A stretch of 64,000 nt of DNA. It comes from Pisaster brevispinus (taxonomy: Eukaryota; Echinodermata; Asteroidea; Forcipulatida; Asteriidae). Shown one piece after another: positions 28,801 through 40,800 of this stretch. Location: contig JAMKCF010000007.1 in NCBI GenBank assembly GCA_023634235.1, positions 14,762,592 to 14,826,591 on the forward strand, read 5' to 3'. Position 1 is the stretch's first letter; each line of letters begins with the position of its first letter. A program made the position numbers and the translations under genes. The notes under the pieces are model-generated. The model was given only the letters and a program-made list of their open reading frames with translations, searched no databases and was not told the DNA's origin.

Positions 28801-31800
28801 GTTATTCCGGTCGTAATAAACCATCTGCCGAAAGTCAATCCAGAAAAATTTTGGCCTATATTCACGCCATCCGACGTAAAGTGGTTAAGTCTACCATGTC
28901 CCAATCTACTACGTGGCAGTAGATTAAACGTTAGAACCAGTTCTTATTTTGAACTTGTTCCAAGCCTTCCGATTCCCAATCTATGTACGGAAAATAGCAA
29001 AAGTTCCGATAAGAAAAATCCCACACAGCACAGTACATATTACCTATTGGTGTTACCACAAACCAAATATATGTATATCGATGCTACACAATGCAATCAC
29101 TCAAATCTTACAACTTATAGTTAACCAGTTACAGTTGTAGTGTGCTTCTTGGTGTCCATCTCATTGACAGTATGTGTCCCTAGATCTTAATCGGCCGGAA
29201 TCTTGCAAAGACAAATATATATAAGAATAAATTGTGTAAAAATTCTCACCTTTCCTCCCCCAGTTTTGTGGTGTACGAACTTCGGTAGTAGCCAGACAAG
29301 CCTTCAATTAGTGGACCGGCAAACTCCACATACAAATTGTACTTCTCCCCAGGAGTCAAGAAAGAATTCAGCTCCACCACGAGGAAGTCATTCTCTATGT
29401 ACAGCCAGGGTTCTTTGGATATAGTCGGGGCCTTGCCACCGCTAGCGTGCATCAACGTCGTAGCACCCTTGGTGATGTTAAGGGATTTACAGTGCACCAA
29501 GATGACGTCAGTCTTCATGTCACACTGGACGAGAATATTGATGGAGCCATTGAAGACAAAGTTGGTCAGGTCAGTTCTGACCATCAGGTCGTAGTGCTCG
29601 GGGAACAAGGTTTGTGGGAGACGAATGTCCATCCAGGCATTCGGCTCAGTCCTGGAAAAAAAACAATTTAAAAATGAGAAGTATGGGTCTCCCGAATTCC
29701 GATATCTACTCCGCGGCAATAGAATAACAAGCAAGACCTAGTTCCAAAAGAACAAATCTACACAGAAAAGTTGATATACACATTGTGTTACTACAAACCG
29801 AATTTATATATATTGATACCTCACCATGCAATGCCTCATGAACTATTTATGTCTCGCTCTAAATTGCCTTTAGCAATTTTTATATCCTGATGCTACTCTC
29901 TACCTGTATCAGACAACTGTAGAAACAAATAATAACTATATAGCTCTTATATAGCGCATTTTACTATAACGTGTCAATGCGCTTTACATTAGTGCCCAGG
30001 TCATTGGGCCAATAAAATTCCTTTCTCAGCTCCCTGGGGAGTATACAGCCTCGGGCTGCCGTGGCGCTCTGAAGCTTTTTTAAACACATTATCAACCTCT
30101 ACCCTCGCAGGTACCCATTTATACTCCTGGGTGAAGAGAAGCAAATATGGTAAAGCATCTTGCTCAAGGACAAATATACGTTCCCTAATGGAGTACTGTT
30201 GTCACATTTGGGTCGGAGCTTTTGCCTGTCATTTATCTTTATTAGACAGAGTGCAGAAACGTATTGATATTCTTGATGGTGAAGGGTTGGGACAAATGTC
30301 TGCATCCCATATCCGACTTGGCCTTCAGCCTTGCTGGATATGGGATGCAGAAGCGCTATTTTTTTCAGTATTCCACTCGGGCTTGTGTGATAACTTATAT
30401 TGTTTTGGGTTGAACAAAGAAAAATTTACTAGAGTGGGATTCGAACCAAACGACCTCCTGATTAACGTGCTGGTGCTCGTCAATCAACTGAGCTATCTTG
30501 CCCAAGGTTGGCGGTCTCCCTATTTTGTCAATATCTTTGTTCCGGGGTGCCAGTGAGAGTCCATGCAACCATTAGCTGTTGTGTAGCCAGGGATCACACT
30601 CAAGTTTACGATACAACCTGGGAAGCGGCAGTCAGGGGATCACCTTAAGGGGATACAACTTTTTTATATCAAATATCAAAGTAATAAACCAAAAAGGAAA
30701 CTGACTGGGTGAATTTTAAATAATTTGCGGTTGAAAAAAAAAAATTGACCAGAGCAGGAGTTGAACCAACGGCCTCCGGATTAATGTGCCGGCACTCCAC
30801 AAACTAAGCTACCCAGCCATGTGTTGGCGATCTCCATCTACGCCACTACTGGACCGAAGTTCACAAAGATGAGAGGCGTTCAAAAGGTGAAATACCGAAC
30901 ATTTTCATACTTACACAGCTGCCTGGAGCCATTGATCAACATCGTCATAGTTCTGTTCAATCCATCGGATGTTGCCCTTGACCACCGCAACGGCTTCAGT
31001 AAACGCTCTCGCCCCAGTGCCTTGATCGGGATTATCCGCCATGAACCTCTCCAACTGCAAACGCAGAAGACAGATATTTGTGGCTTTACCATGGAATTTA
31101 AACACTCTATAATGGATGATATGTATATGCATTACGAGAAAGCTCCTTTAAAGAAAAAGGCTAGAATAAAACATCCTTTTCATGTGACAACTAACACCTG
31201 TTATATCCAAATTCCTTTTCCAAACAGTGGACCTAATTGGATCATGCACAAACCAGTAGGGCTGCTGACTTGCCCCAGGTAGATTAACCGCTTGTCCATT
31301 AAGTTGAATGACCCAAGTAATTCAATGTTAACACACCCACTGGTAAAAAGGGTGTATAGTTTGCAAGTTTTGTGACAAAACTCGGAAAACCTTTAATGGA
31401 ACTTTCCCAAATTTTTTCAAACTAGCTTATCATGGACGTTTATAAACGCCTAAAACAAATTTGGAGCATCATTTTCTTTCGTTGTGGACAATCAATCGTG
31501 TAGTTTGCATATCAGACATGCACCTCCCGTGCAACACTTCCCTTCCCCTGACAAAGAGGGACAAAGGGTACTGCTTAAAACTTTTTCACTGCTAAGCAAA
31601 TAATGAGCAGGATACCAGCCACATGAGGTACATGTGGAATGGTATTTTGGCTGGTAACCCAAATCTGGTAAACAGAACTTTATTTTGATTAGCTCCTTTT
31701 TTAAGCTTAGTTAAAGCAGCTCTATGAAATCATTGGGGCCATGAGCATAGGTTATTTTCCAATGATTTAACTTGTCTGTATGGAATGTAGATTTCAATCT

Positions 31801-34800
31801 GCTGATTTTCAATACCCATTTTAAATCTTCCATAATCTACCCAAAAACTCAAATTTCGGGTTGACTTCCAAGAAAGTTTCTGTCCGATTAATTTCATCAA
31901 TACACACATCAGGACAATCTTACCGACTCCAGCTCAAAGGGTGTATTAAAGTAAGATGTAATGCCGCTGATGATGCTATCAAGAAGGAAAACAGTCTCGC
32001 CATACCTGCAGAGAAGAATGATAGAAATAAAGTAAAAAAAAAAAAATCAAAGTAACTTACTAAAAGTACGACGTGATTTTAAAAGCTTATATCGAAAAAA
32101 AAAAAAATGTTGTTGGCTTGGCATTATAAACTTCTGGATGATCTTTGTGAAAGATTTCTCTCCATCAGTGTACATCAAGCAGCATCGCTACCGGCAAACC
32201 TACCCTGCTCTGAAGAAATCCCAATTGGCCCTGAAAAAGTCCCAAGCTAGAGGGAGCCCTACGGGGTTACCAGCGACCGCCGTTATGACGTCCGCTGCAT
32301 CCTGAGCTCGGATGATGCTTGTGTCAAGGATGTAACTCAGATACCTGATTGAAAAACAAAAAAACTTCCGAGTCACAACGGAGTTTCATGGAGCTGCATG
32401 AGAGTATGCAAGCTTTTTAAGCATAGACAAATCTTGCTTAGTAGAATTATGGTGGAATAATAAGGGCCCAACTTCTTAGAGGTGCTTAAGCACAAAAAGT
32501 AGCTATTAAGCATAATAACATCTAGCCAGCAAAACCAGTGAGCTTGCCATTTCACACGTCCGTCACCTTTTTTTACCAGTCAATAATTTCAAATGAAACA
32601 GGGATGATTTTCAACTCTGAACTAGCCAGCTGGACCACTTGGAGAGAATTTTGACTGGTCCTCGGTGTTTTAGCTGGCATTTGGCCAGCAGACTACTGCT
32701 AAAGCTGGGAAGTACATCTACTGTCTGAAGACTCGCATTCTCTGTGTGTAGATTTTGTTACAGTTTTGATCCTTACGTGTTAAGTATCCATGGTTTCTTA
32801 CTGCATGCCATGGCCGATAGCAGCCTGGATGTGACAGACGATGGAGTGTTAGGGTTTCTGAAGACGTCAAACGCAAAGTTCCACTCGTCCTGTCCACCTG
32901 CCGCGATGGCTGAGCAGTAAGCTGTAGCTTGCATGTCTGGATGCACACTGGAGTGGAAGAAGAAAACCAGTTAAAAACAGATCAGTGCACAACCAAAAAA
33001 ATCATAACTTCCTTAAAGGATTAGTTTAGAGTTTCTTATTCTACCCGCTTTATATATATGGTAGGCTGGTTTGCAATTCAGTACAACTGTTCCAGTATAT
33101 AAATTGTCCATTAACCACTCCATGAAAGTATTCTGAAAATTTTTGGAGCTTCTTGAGTAAGCGTTTTCCTTTGAAAATATTGTTGCATTATTGAAGCCCT
33201 GACTTGACAAAGGTTCCCATAATTAGTACAGGGATATTAATTTTGATGTTGCCGTGTGAAAAAATACGAGTAAGCTCTTAGCGGGATTCGCAGAACCTCG
33301 GCCATGAGCCATGGCCGGTCTGCAATGGTATGCTGAAATCTCAGAACGCTCCGACTTACCTCCCATTGAGCCGAATACAATGCTTAACAAAGAGAACAGC
33401 CTGTTCATTCTTGTATGCCACATTTGTACAAGGTTGCATTGGCATAGGGCATGTCTTTAGTGCATCGGGGCACTGTCTCCCTTTCAGCAAAGTAAAACCA
33501 TGTCTCTCATAGAAGACTATACAGTCCCATGGAAATCCAACAAGATCCGACTACTTGTCCTGGATGACTTTTGATTGACAGGACCCTTAAGTGTTAATGA
33601 CGTGATACTTACAGAATCTCGTCTTGATTCGTCATCCACTGCGAGTAGAAATTGACAGACGTCTCGATGCAATCCTCGTTCCCATAGCGACAGGCCATAC
33701 TGACCGCTCCTCCACGACTCATCCTGAGGATGGTTCAAAGTAAGAGTCTTCTTATTTCTGAGAATTTTGAGTATAGAACTTTCAAAGAAGATTTGATTTC
33801 AAAGACAAAAATATAGTCTACGTTTTAGTTTTTTCTCGTTTCCGATACCTGCCTAGACTTGCACAGTCTCTTACCAACCTTGTCAGATGATCCCCGGTGT
33901 TTTCCCATCCAACGAACTCGTACATTGGAGTTACCTGGCCCCTCATATATTTCTGAAATGAATAACAGAATTGAAATGAAATGAGATATACTGATTAGTT
34001 TCAATGAACTACAGAGGTGTCGTGGCTGACCGGTTTCATGGTCATCGACTCAAGTTCTGTAATTTACAAAATGTGAGTCTGAACCCTGGTCAGTCACGAC
34101 ACTTGTGTCCTTGAAGAGCAAAGGACTTTATCACGCATCGATGTACGGGTTAAAACATCAATAATAATCTTAATCCCCGAGGCAAATTAAACCTCTACTA
34201 AAGAATACTTAAACTTAATCTCTCTGATTCAGGATTACGCAAGCTTGGGGAAGATTAGTTAACATTAAACTTTCTTTCGTGTCGTGGCCGAGCGGATAAG
34301 AGCACCGGACTCAAGCTCTGGTGTTTCCTTCTCAGCAGAGTGTGGGTTCGAGTCCCGGTCGTGACACTTGTGTCCCTAAGCAAGACACTTTACCATTATT
34401 GCTTCGTCCTTCGGATGGGACGTAAAGCCGTTGGCCCCGTGTGTTGTGTAATACACGTAAAATAACCCAGTACACTTATCGAAGAGAGAAGGGGTTCGCC
34501 CCGGTGTTCCTGGTTTGATTGGCTGCATATTGCGCCACAGCACCTTGGTGCTATGTAAAGGAGTAGATCTCATACTTCAGAAACGTTGCCCCAAATACCT
34601 TGCAGGAAAATACTGAATGTTGCAGTGCCCTGTTGTTGTGCAGTGCTTTGATCCTTGTTAAAGGCGCTTTATAAATACCTATATTATTATTATTATTATT
34701 ATTATTAAAACGAAGAGTTGATGGATTGTTGCAATTTGTCTGACCTGGAAGTTGCCAAATGCCCCCTTCCGTTGCAAGTTCTTCTCGGTGATACTCAGGG

Positions 34801-37800
34801 CGCTGTCTACTGCATACCACGGCACGTAGTCTCTCTCCTCCTTCAGGTAAGTGGTCATGTCAAAGGCTCTACTTTGACTGATCTCAGAGGCTTCGGCCAA
34901 GCTGAAGGCATCACTGATCAGGGCTGCTCGACTAGCTGTGGATATTGCCTTCAAAAGAATGGAGAAAAAATATATATATCAACCATAAGGGAAATGCGCT
35001 CAGTCGCAGAGGCGCTGGGATGGGTGACATGTATGCTGATTGGACAATTTCCCATGACCTACATGTAATAAGCCCCGGTCACTTTCTGTTTACGAAAGAT
35101 TTGACCTCCAGCAATAATCAGCCAGGGATACATTCAAGTCAGAATTAGGTGGGAACTGAAAAAGAAAACTGCCGGTAACAGTCAGAAAGAGACAACTGGA
35201 ATTGAGGTGGGGGGGGGGTGTTGTTTTGGAATCTCACCTTGTGATTTGATTCCAGCTGAGCTTTGATCAACTTCCAGTTCTGATCGTCGTAGTTGACTCT
35301 GTAGATTCCTCTCTGATCGATGTTCAGAAGCAACCAATCAGAGCTGCTCCCAGGTGTCTCCAGGGTAACTGTTGGAAAGGAGAGTTTTAAGGCAGATTTG
35401 TAAAATAATTTTAAAGCACACCCACATCAATTCTGATCATCCTATAATTAAGCTTTTAGGTGCATTACCTTAATTTCGGGTCGTTTTGACCCAAAAGTAT
35501 TTATTTTAATGTAGCTATTTATCTGGATTTGAGAGCTAAAATGTGTAAGCTTTCATTGGAGAAAATGCATGGACAATTTCAGCATCCTCATGAACAAAGC
35601 AGGCCTGTGGCTATACATGGACATACAAACTCTCACCAAGTTACTGAACGCTTGCGCCCTCCCTCAATTTCATATCAATGGAGAGCGCCCCCGCGCGCAG
35701 TAATTGAGTAAGAGCTCGTACTTCCATATACAGCCCCAGACCTGCTTCGATCATGACGACTCGCCTTTAATTAAGAAATAGAAAGTGAGTTTTTGTCAGG
35801 ATCCCGACATAAGATGACATCATATCATGTGACTATCAAAACATAAGGAAAGGCTGTTGATCAAGCATACATCAATGGGTCTCATAATTCATAAACTTCA
35901 AAACCTGTCGCCAAAAAGAGTTTCTCAATGTTCAAGCGCCTTGAGCAAGTTTTTGGGTAGATACAGGAACTACCTATCAGACTCCAATATCATTTTTACC
36001 AAAACAGACGGTCAAAGGAGCTTTGGTTAGTCCTATACCCTGATTTCCGACTTACCGAATTCATCTTCTGGTCTGATCCACTTGGTGCCTGGCATCTCAA
36101 AGTCAGGACTGTTGCTGGTTGTGTAAGTCAGAGGCACATACCAGACATAGCTACAGATAAAAACAGACCATCTTACTCTTGTGTCTACAGAAGCATATTA
36201 TACAAACATTGAATGTTTATGAGTGCAATGGTGAGAATAAGTTCATGAGTTGAGAGATGTAATGTTCCATTCAATAAGACGAAAATATTCTCACCATTGC
36301 ATGGGATGCTTTTTTGCGGCTGCAACCAATGACTGTTTCGCCCAGTGATTAACCAATGACCAATTCAAGCGAAACAGTTATTGGTTACTACTGTGAAAAC
36401 CTACCCATAAATGCAAAGCACGATCATTATACCTTTCATATAACACCCGCGTAGATCTTAGTCATTTGGAGGAAAAAAACAACCACCTAAAAAATGTACA
36501 AGGTCGTATTGTGGCATCCACTATGTGGGAATTTTGTGCAGCTGTGAAAATTCGGTATGTAGTCGGTTGCGCGATGATAATTGTCAATGAGAATTGAAGG
36601 GCACCAGCGTCTTCAGCCAAGAGACACTGATGCCTCAGCGATAAATATAAATTTTGCTTTTAATGATTATGCGACCATTGCGTGACCGACCAGCCAACAC
36701 ATGCACGTGGTGGTCTCATCAGCAAAAGTGTGCAAATGTGCGATTCTTCCTCAAACTGTCGCATAACCCTGGTCTCCTCACCCTAAATCATCATAGTCTG
36801 TGGTGGTGTCAGAAGTGGGATCAGACAGGAAGCGCTTCTGCTCCACCCTGGCCGTAATCTGACCATTGCCGGTATAGTCTCGCTCCACCTTGATGACGGG
36901 AAAACCCATCTGATGCATCCAGGTTTTCATGACGGTCGCTATGTCCATCCCGTCCCCAAGACTTATGTTGTCTTCCTCCATTGCCTGTGAAAAAACCCAG
37001 AGACAGACACACCCTCAGTAACGATTTTTCAATTAACAAACGGTCAAGAGCGGTCAAGCTCTGGTGTTTCTGATCAGCACAGTGTGGGTTCAAGTCTCGG
37101 TCTTGACACTTGCGTCCTTAAGCAAGACACTTAAACATTATTGCTTTGTCCTTCGGATGGGACGTAAAGCCGTTGGTCCCGTGTGTTGTGTAATGCACAT
37201 AAAAGAACCCAGTTACACTTATCGTAAAAGAGAAGGGGTTTGCCCCGGTGTTTCTAGCTGGTCTGGCAGCAATATGCGCCACCAGGTATACCTTACAAGG
37301 TATTGTATTATGGTCTCATAAAATCACTCTAAACAAGCTCAAACAAATCGATATATTCGGCGCCATTTATGACAGACATGGTGCATTATAAATGGACACT
37401 ATTATTAGTTTAAAATCTGCATTATGTTTACACAAGGTACCTGACAATCTTGACACTGGCAATAAATTGACTTGAGGCCGTATCCGGAGTGGCGGCTACA
37501 GCTACGGCTACGACTCTTGCTAAGGGTGTAATTACTAAGGTCGTTCTATTCTTCAACGCATGATGGTGCGGCGATCCAAGTGTAGCCGTAGCAGTAATCG
37601 CCAATTTCAGACACGGCCAAACCTACCTTGTCTATATGGAACCAGAGGTCGCTATTCACAGCATTACCGTACTGCTTGGCATCCAGATAGTACTGCATTA
37701 AGAAAATATACAAAGTGTATGAGGTTATCAACTTGAGGTAGAAAAATCCCAATATGTCTGAAGGGGTGGTTGGGAGAAGGGGGAGAGAGGAAAGTATTTC

Positions 37801-40800
37801 ATGGAGTATAAAGCAGATTGTTGCCTCCTCTACCGAGCAGGCAGAGTCCAGACCAGATTGAGAGCCTTCCCGCTGCCCTCCATTCTATGCCCTGCCCTCC
37901 TCAAACCAACTTCTCGCCTTAATCCTCCAAGATGGTCACCGGCACCTCATTTCCACTAAGTATACCTTGCCTCATATTTGGCAGGAGGGAGTCGTCGCCC
38001 CCCGCCCCCGCTTCCAAACCAGCGCACAATCTAACCCTTCCCCCACCCCAAACCTTCGCACAATCTTACCCTACCCCCGCCCCAAACCTTCGCACAATCT
38101 TACCTTACCCCCTGCCCCAAACTTTCGCACAATCTTACCCTACCCCCGCCCCCAAACCTTCACAAAATCTTACCCTCTTTTACAGAAATAAATAAAATCC
38201 TTTAAATAATTCCTTAGCTTCCCAGAATGCAGTGAAGCTACAATGGGAGGTGTTGAGGGAGGGAGGGGGGGGGGGGGGTAACAACATGCCACAAATCGCC
38301 CACCAAATGCTGAAACTAGATGTTCCTCTCCCATTTAGATAAATCATTCTTTCCTCACTGTTATAATTTTTTATCGGGAAGAAATAACATCCTCATATAA
38401 TACCTTCAGACCCTTCAGAAAGGTTTCATCTCCCAAGAAGTGACTCATCATGCGGAGAACAGATGAACCCTGTCAGGAGAAAGGAAATGAACAGAAGTCA
38501 GATAACATGATCAAAAAAAAGAAAACAGGTTTTTTTTCCAAAAAAATCATCGTTTTTGTTCCTTTACATTAAACGTATTTACATGTGACACACTAGAACA
38601 AAGGAAATGCATTCTGAATGTATTCTGTTCTGAAGCATATGTCAATGCCATGTGAGCAACGCCCTTTGCCAAGGGCAAGAACAAAATGCCTTGCCCTTCC
38701 ACCCTTTACCTAGGGCAAGGAGAAACTGCCTTGCCCTTCCACCCTTTAGCAAGGGCAAGTAAAAACTGCCTTGCCCTTCCACCCTTTAGCAAGGGCAAGA
38801 AGAAACTGCCTTGCCATTCCACCCTTTACCAAGGGCAAGGAGAAACTGCCTTGCCCTTCCACCCTTAACCAAGGGCAAGGAGAAACTACCTTGCCCTTCC
38901 ACCCTTTAGCAAGGGCAAGAAGAAACTGCCTTGCCATTCCACCCTTTACCAAGGGCAAGGAGAAACTGCCTTGCCCTTCCACCCATTACCAAGGGAAAGG
39001 AGAAACTGCCTTGCCCTTCCACCATTTAGCAAGGGCAAGGAGAATCTGCCTTGCCCTTCCACCCTTTAGCAAGGGCAAGGAAAAATTGCCTTGCCCTTCC
39101 ACCCTTTAGCAAGGGCAAGGAAAAACTGCCTTGCCCTTCCACCCTTTAGCAAGGGCAAGGAGAAACTGCCTTGCCCTTCCACCCTTTAGCAAGGGCAAGG
39201 AAAAACTGCCTTGCCCTTCCACCCTTTAGCAAGGGCAAGGAGAAACTGCCTTGCTCTTCCACCCTTTACAAAGGGTAAGGAGAAACTGCCTTGCCCTTCC
39301 ACCCTTTCTGAAGGGTAAGGAGAAACTGCCTTGCCCTTCCACCCTTTACCAAGGGCAAGGAGAAACTGCCTTGCCCTTCCACCCTTTACCAAGGGCAAGG
39401 AGAAACTGCCTTGCCCTTCCACCCTTTCCCAAGGGCAAGGAGAAACTGCCTTGCCCTTCCACCCTTTACCAAGGGCAAGAAGAAACTGCCTTGCCATTCC
39501 ACCCTTTACCAAGGGCAAGGAGAAACTGCCTTGCCCTTCTGGCACCGTTTACCAAGGGCAAGGAGAAACTGCCTTGCCCTTCCACCCTTTACCAAGGGCA
39601 AGGAGAAACTGCCTTGCCCTTCCACCCTTTACCAAGGGCAAGGAGAAACTGCCTTGCCCTTCCACCCTTTAACAAGGGCAAGGAGAAACTGCCTTGCCCT
39701 TCTGGCACCGTTTACCAAGGGCAAGGAGAAAATGCCTTGCCCTTCCACCCTTTACCAAGGGCAAGGAGAAACTGCCTTGCCCTTCAACCCTTTAGCAGGG
39801 TCAAGGAGAAACTGCCTTGCCCTTCCACCCTTTACCAAGGGCAAGGAGAAACTGCCTTGCCCTTCCACCCTTTAGCTAGGACAAGGACAAATTGCTTTGC
39901 CCTTTACCACCAAAGAGGTCCGCAGCTGAAAAAAATCGCAAGCCTGCATGGCGGAAGACCAAAGAGAACCACTCCATTACTTTGTCTTTTAAGATAAATT
40001 AATTTCAATTGTTTGTAAACCTCAGATTTTTTTAAATAATCAACTATCACCTTCTGATATGAAATTCTGTCAAACATGGAGTTGATTTCTGCCGGCGTTT
40101 CCACCTCGTTGATGATTGGTCGAGAGGTGACCCGAGCATCCGTTGCCATGGCTCTATGGAGATCGTACAAAATGAACTTGTCCCACTGGATGAAGTAAAA
40201 CCAAGCATCGAAAAAGTTGGTCAATAGTCATAAAATGATTTAGTCTAACACATACTGGAAAGAGAAAGGTGTAAAGAGGTCAAAGCAGCACAAACATGGT
40301 CTGATTACTTCAAAACGTACCTGAATCGGGTAGGGTCAAAGATGTGGGGTAGGTAGGTGTGAGAATGTTTGAAAAAGAACATCTTGAAAATTTGAAAAGA
40401 AATTATCCTCTCGATCTGGAGATGAGGCTCGGCTGGAGATGTAGCATTTCTGAGGTTTACACTTCAGACTCGTTACCATAAAAAACAATGTTTGATCATA
40501 ACAAGAACGGAGTCCTGTTTTTCGCGGTGGTGGGGAGTTTGTCTCTTTCAAGAAAGTCTGACAGACCAAAGGAGGTCAACGAAAAATCCTGAAATCAGGA
40601 AAAAACACATTGATGGAATCGTCCAGTGCACCGTATCATCATTAATTCCTTACCATTCCCCAGTCTGGTTCTACTTCCACTGTGCCCACGTACTCAACAT
40701 AGCTTGCAAATCCTTCATTCAGCCAAAGATGATCCCACCACTGCATCGTTACAAGATTACCAAACCACTACAACAACGAGACAAACAAAAGCTGTGTTAG

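Noticed and set aside
29250..29734. Independent start of unit B at Met 29,734 (and of unit C at Met 7,909)
   Set aside because: Both extensions cross a strong phase-2 acceptor and lack a convincing signal sequence or membrane segment.
38660..39905. CRISPR array
   Set aside because: Direct tandem copies with no unique spacers, in an animal intron.
39251..39997. 248-codon open frame (and neighbours at 38771-39109, 39331-39672, 39411-39875)
   Set aside because: It lies wholly in the 40-bp minisatellite; three units make 120 bp, so several frames stay open. No codon or domain signal.
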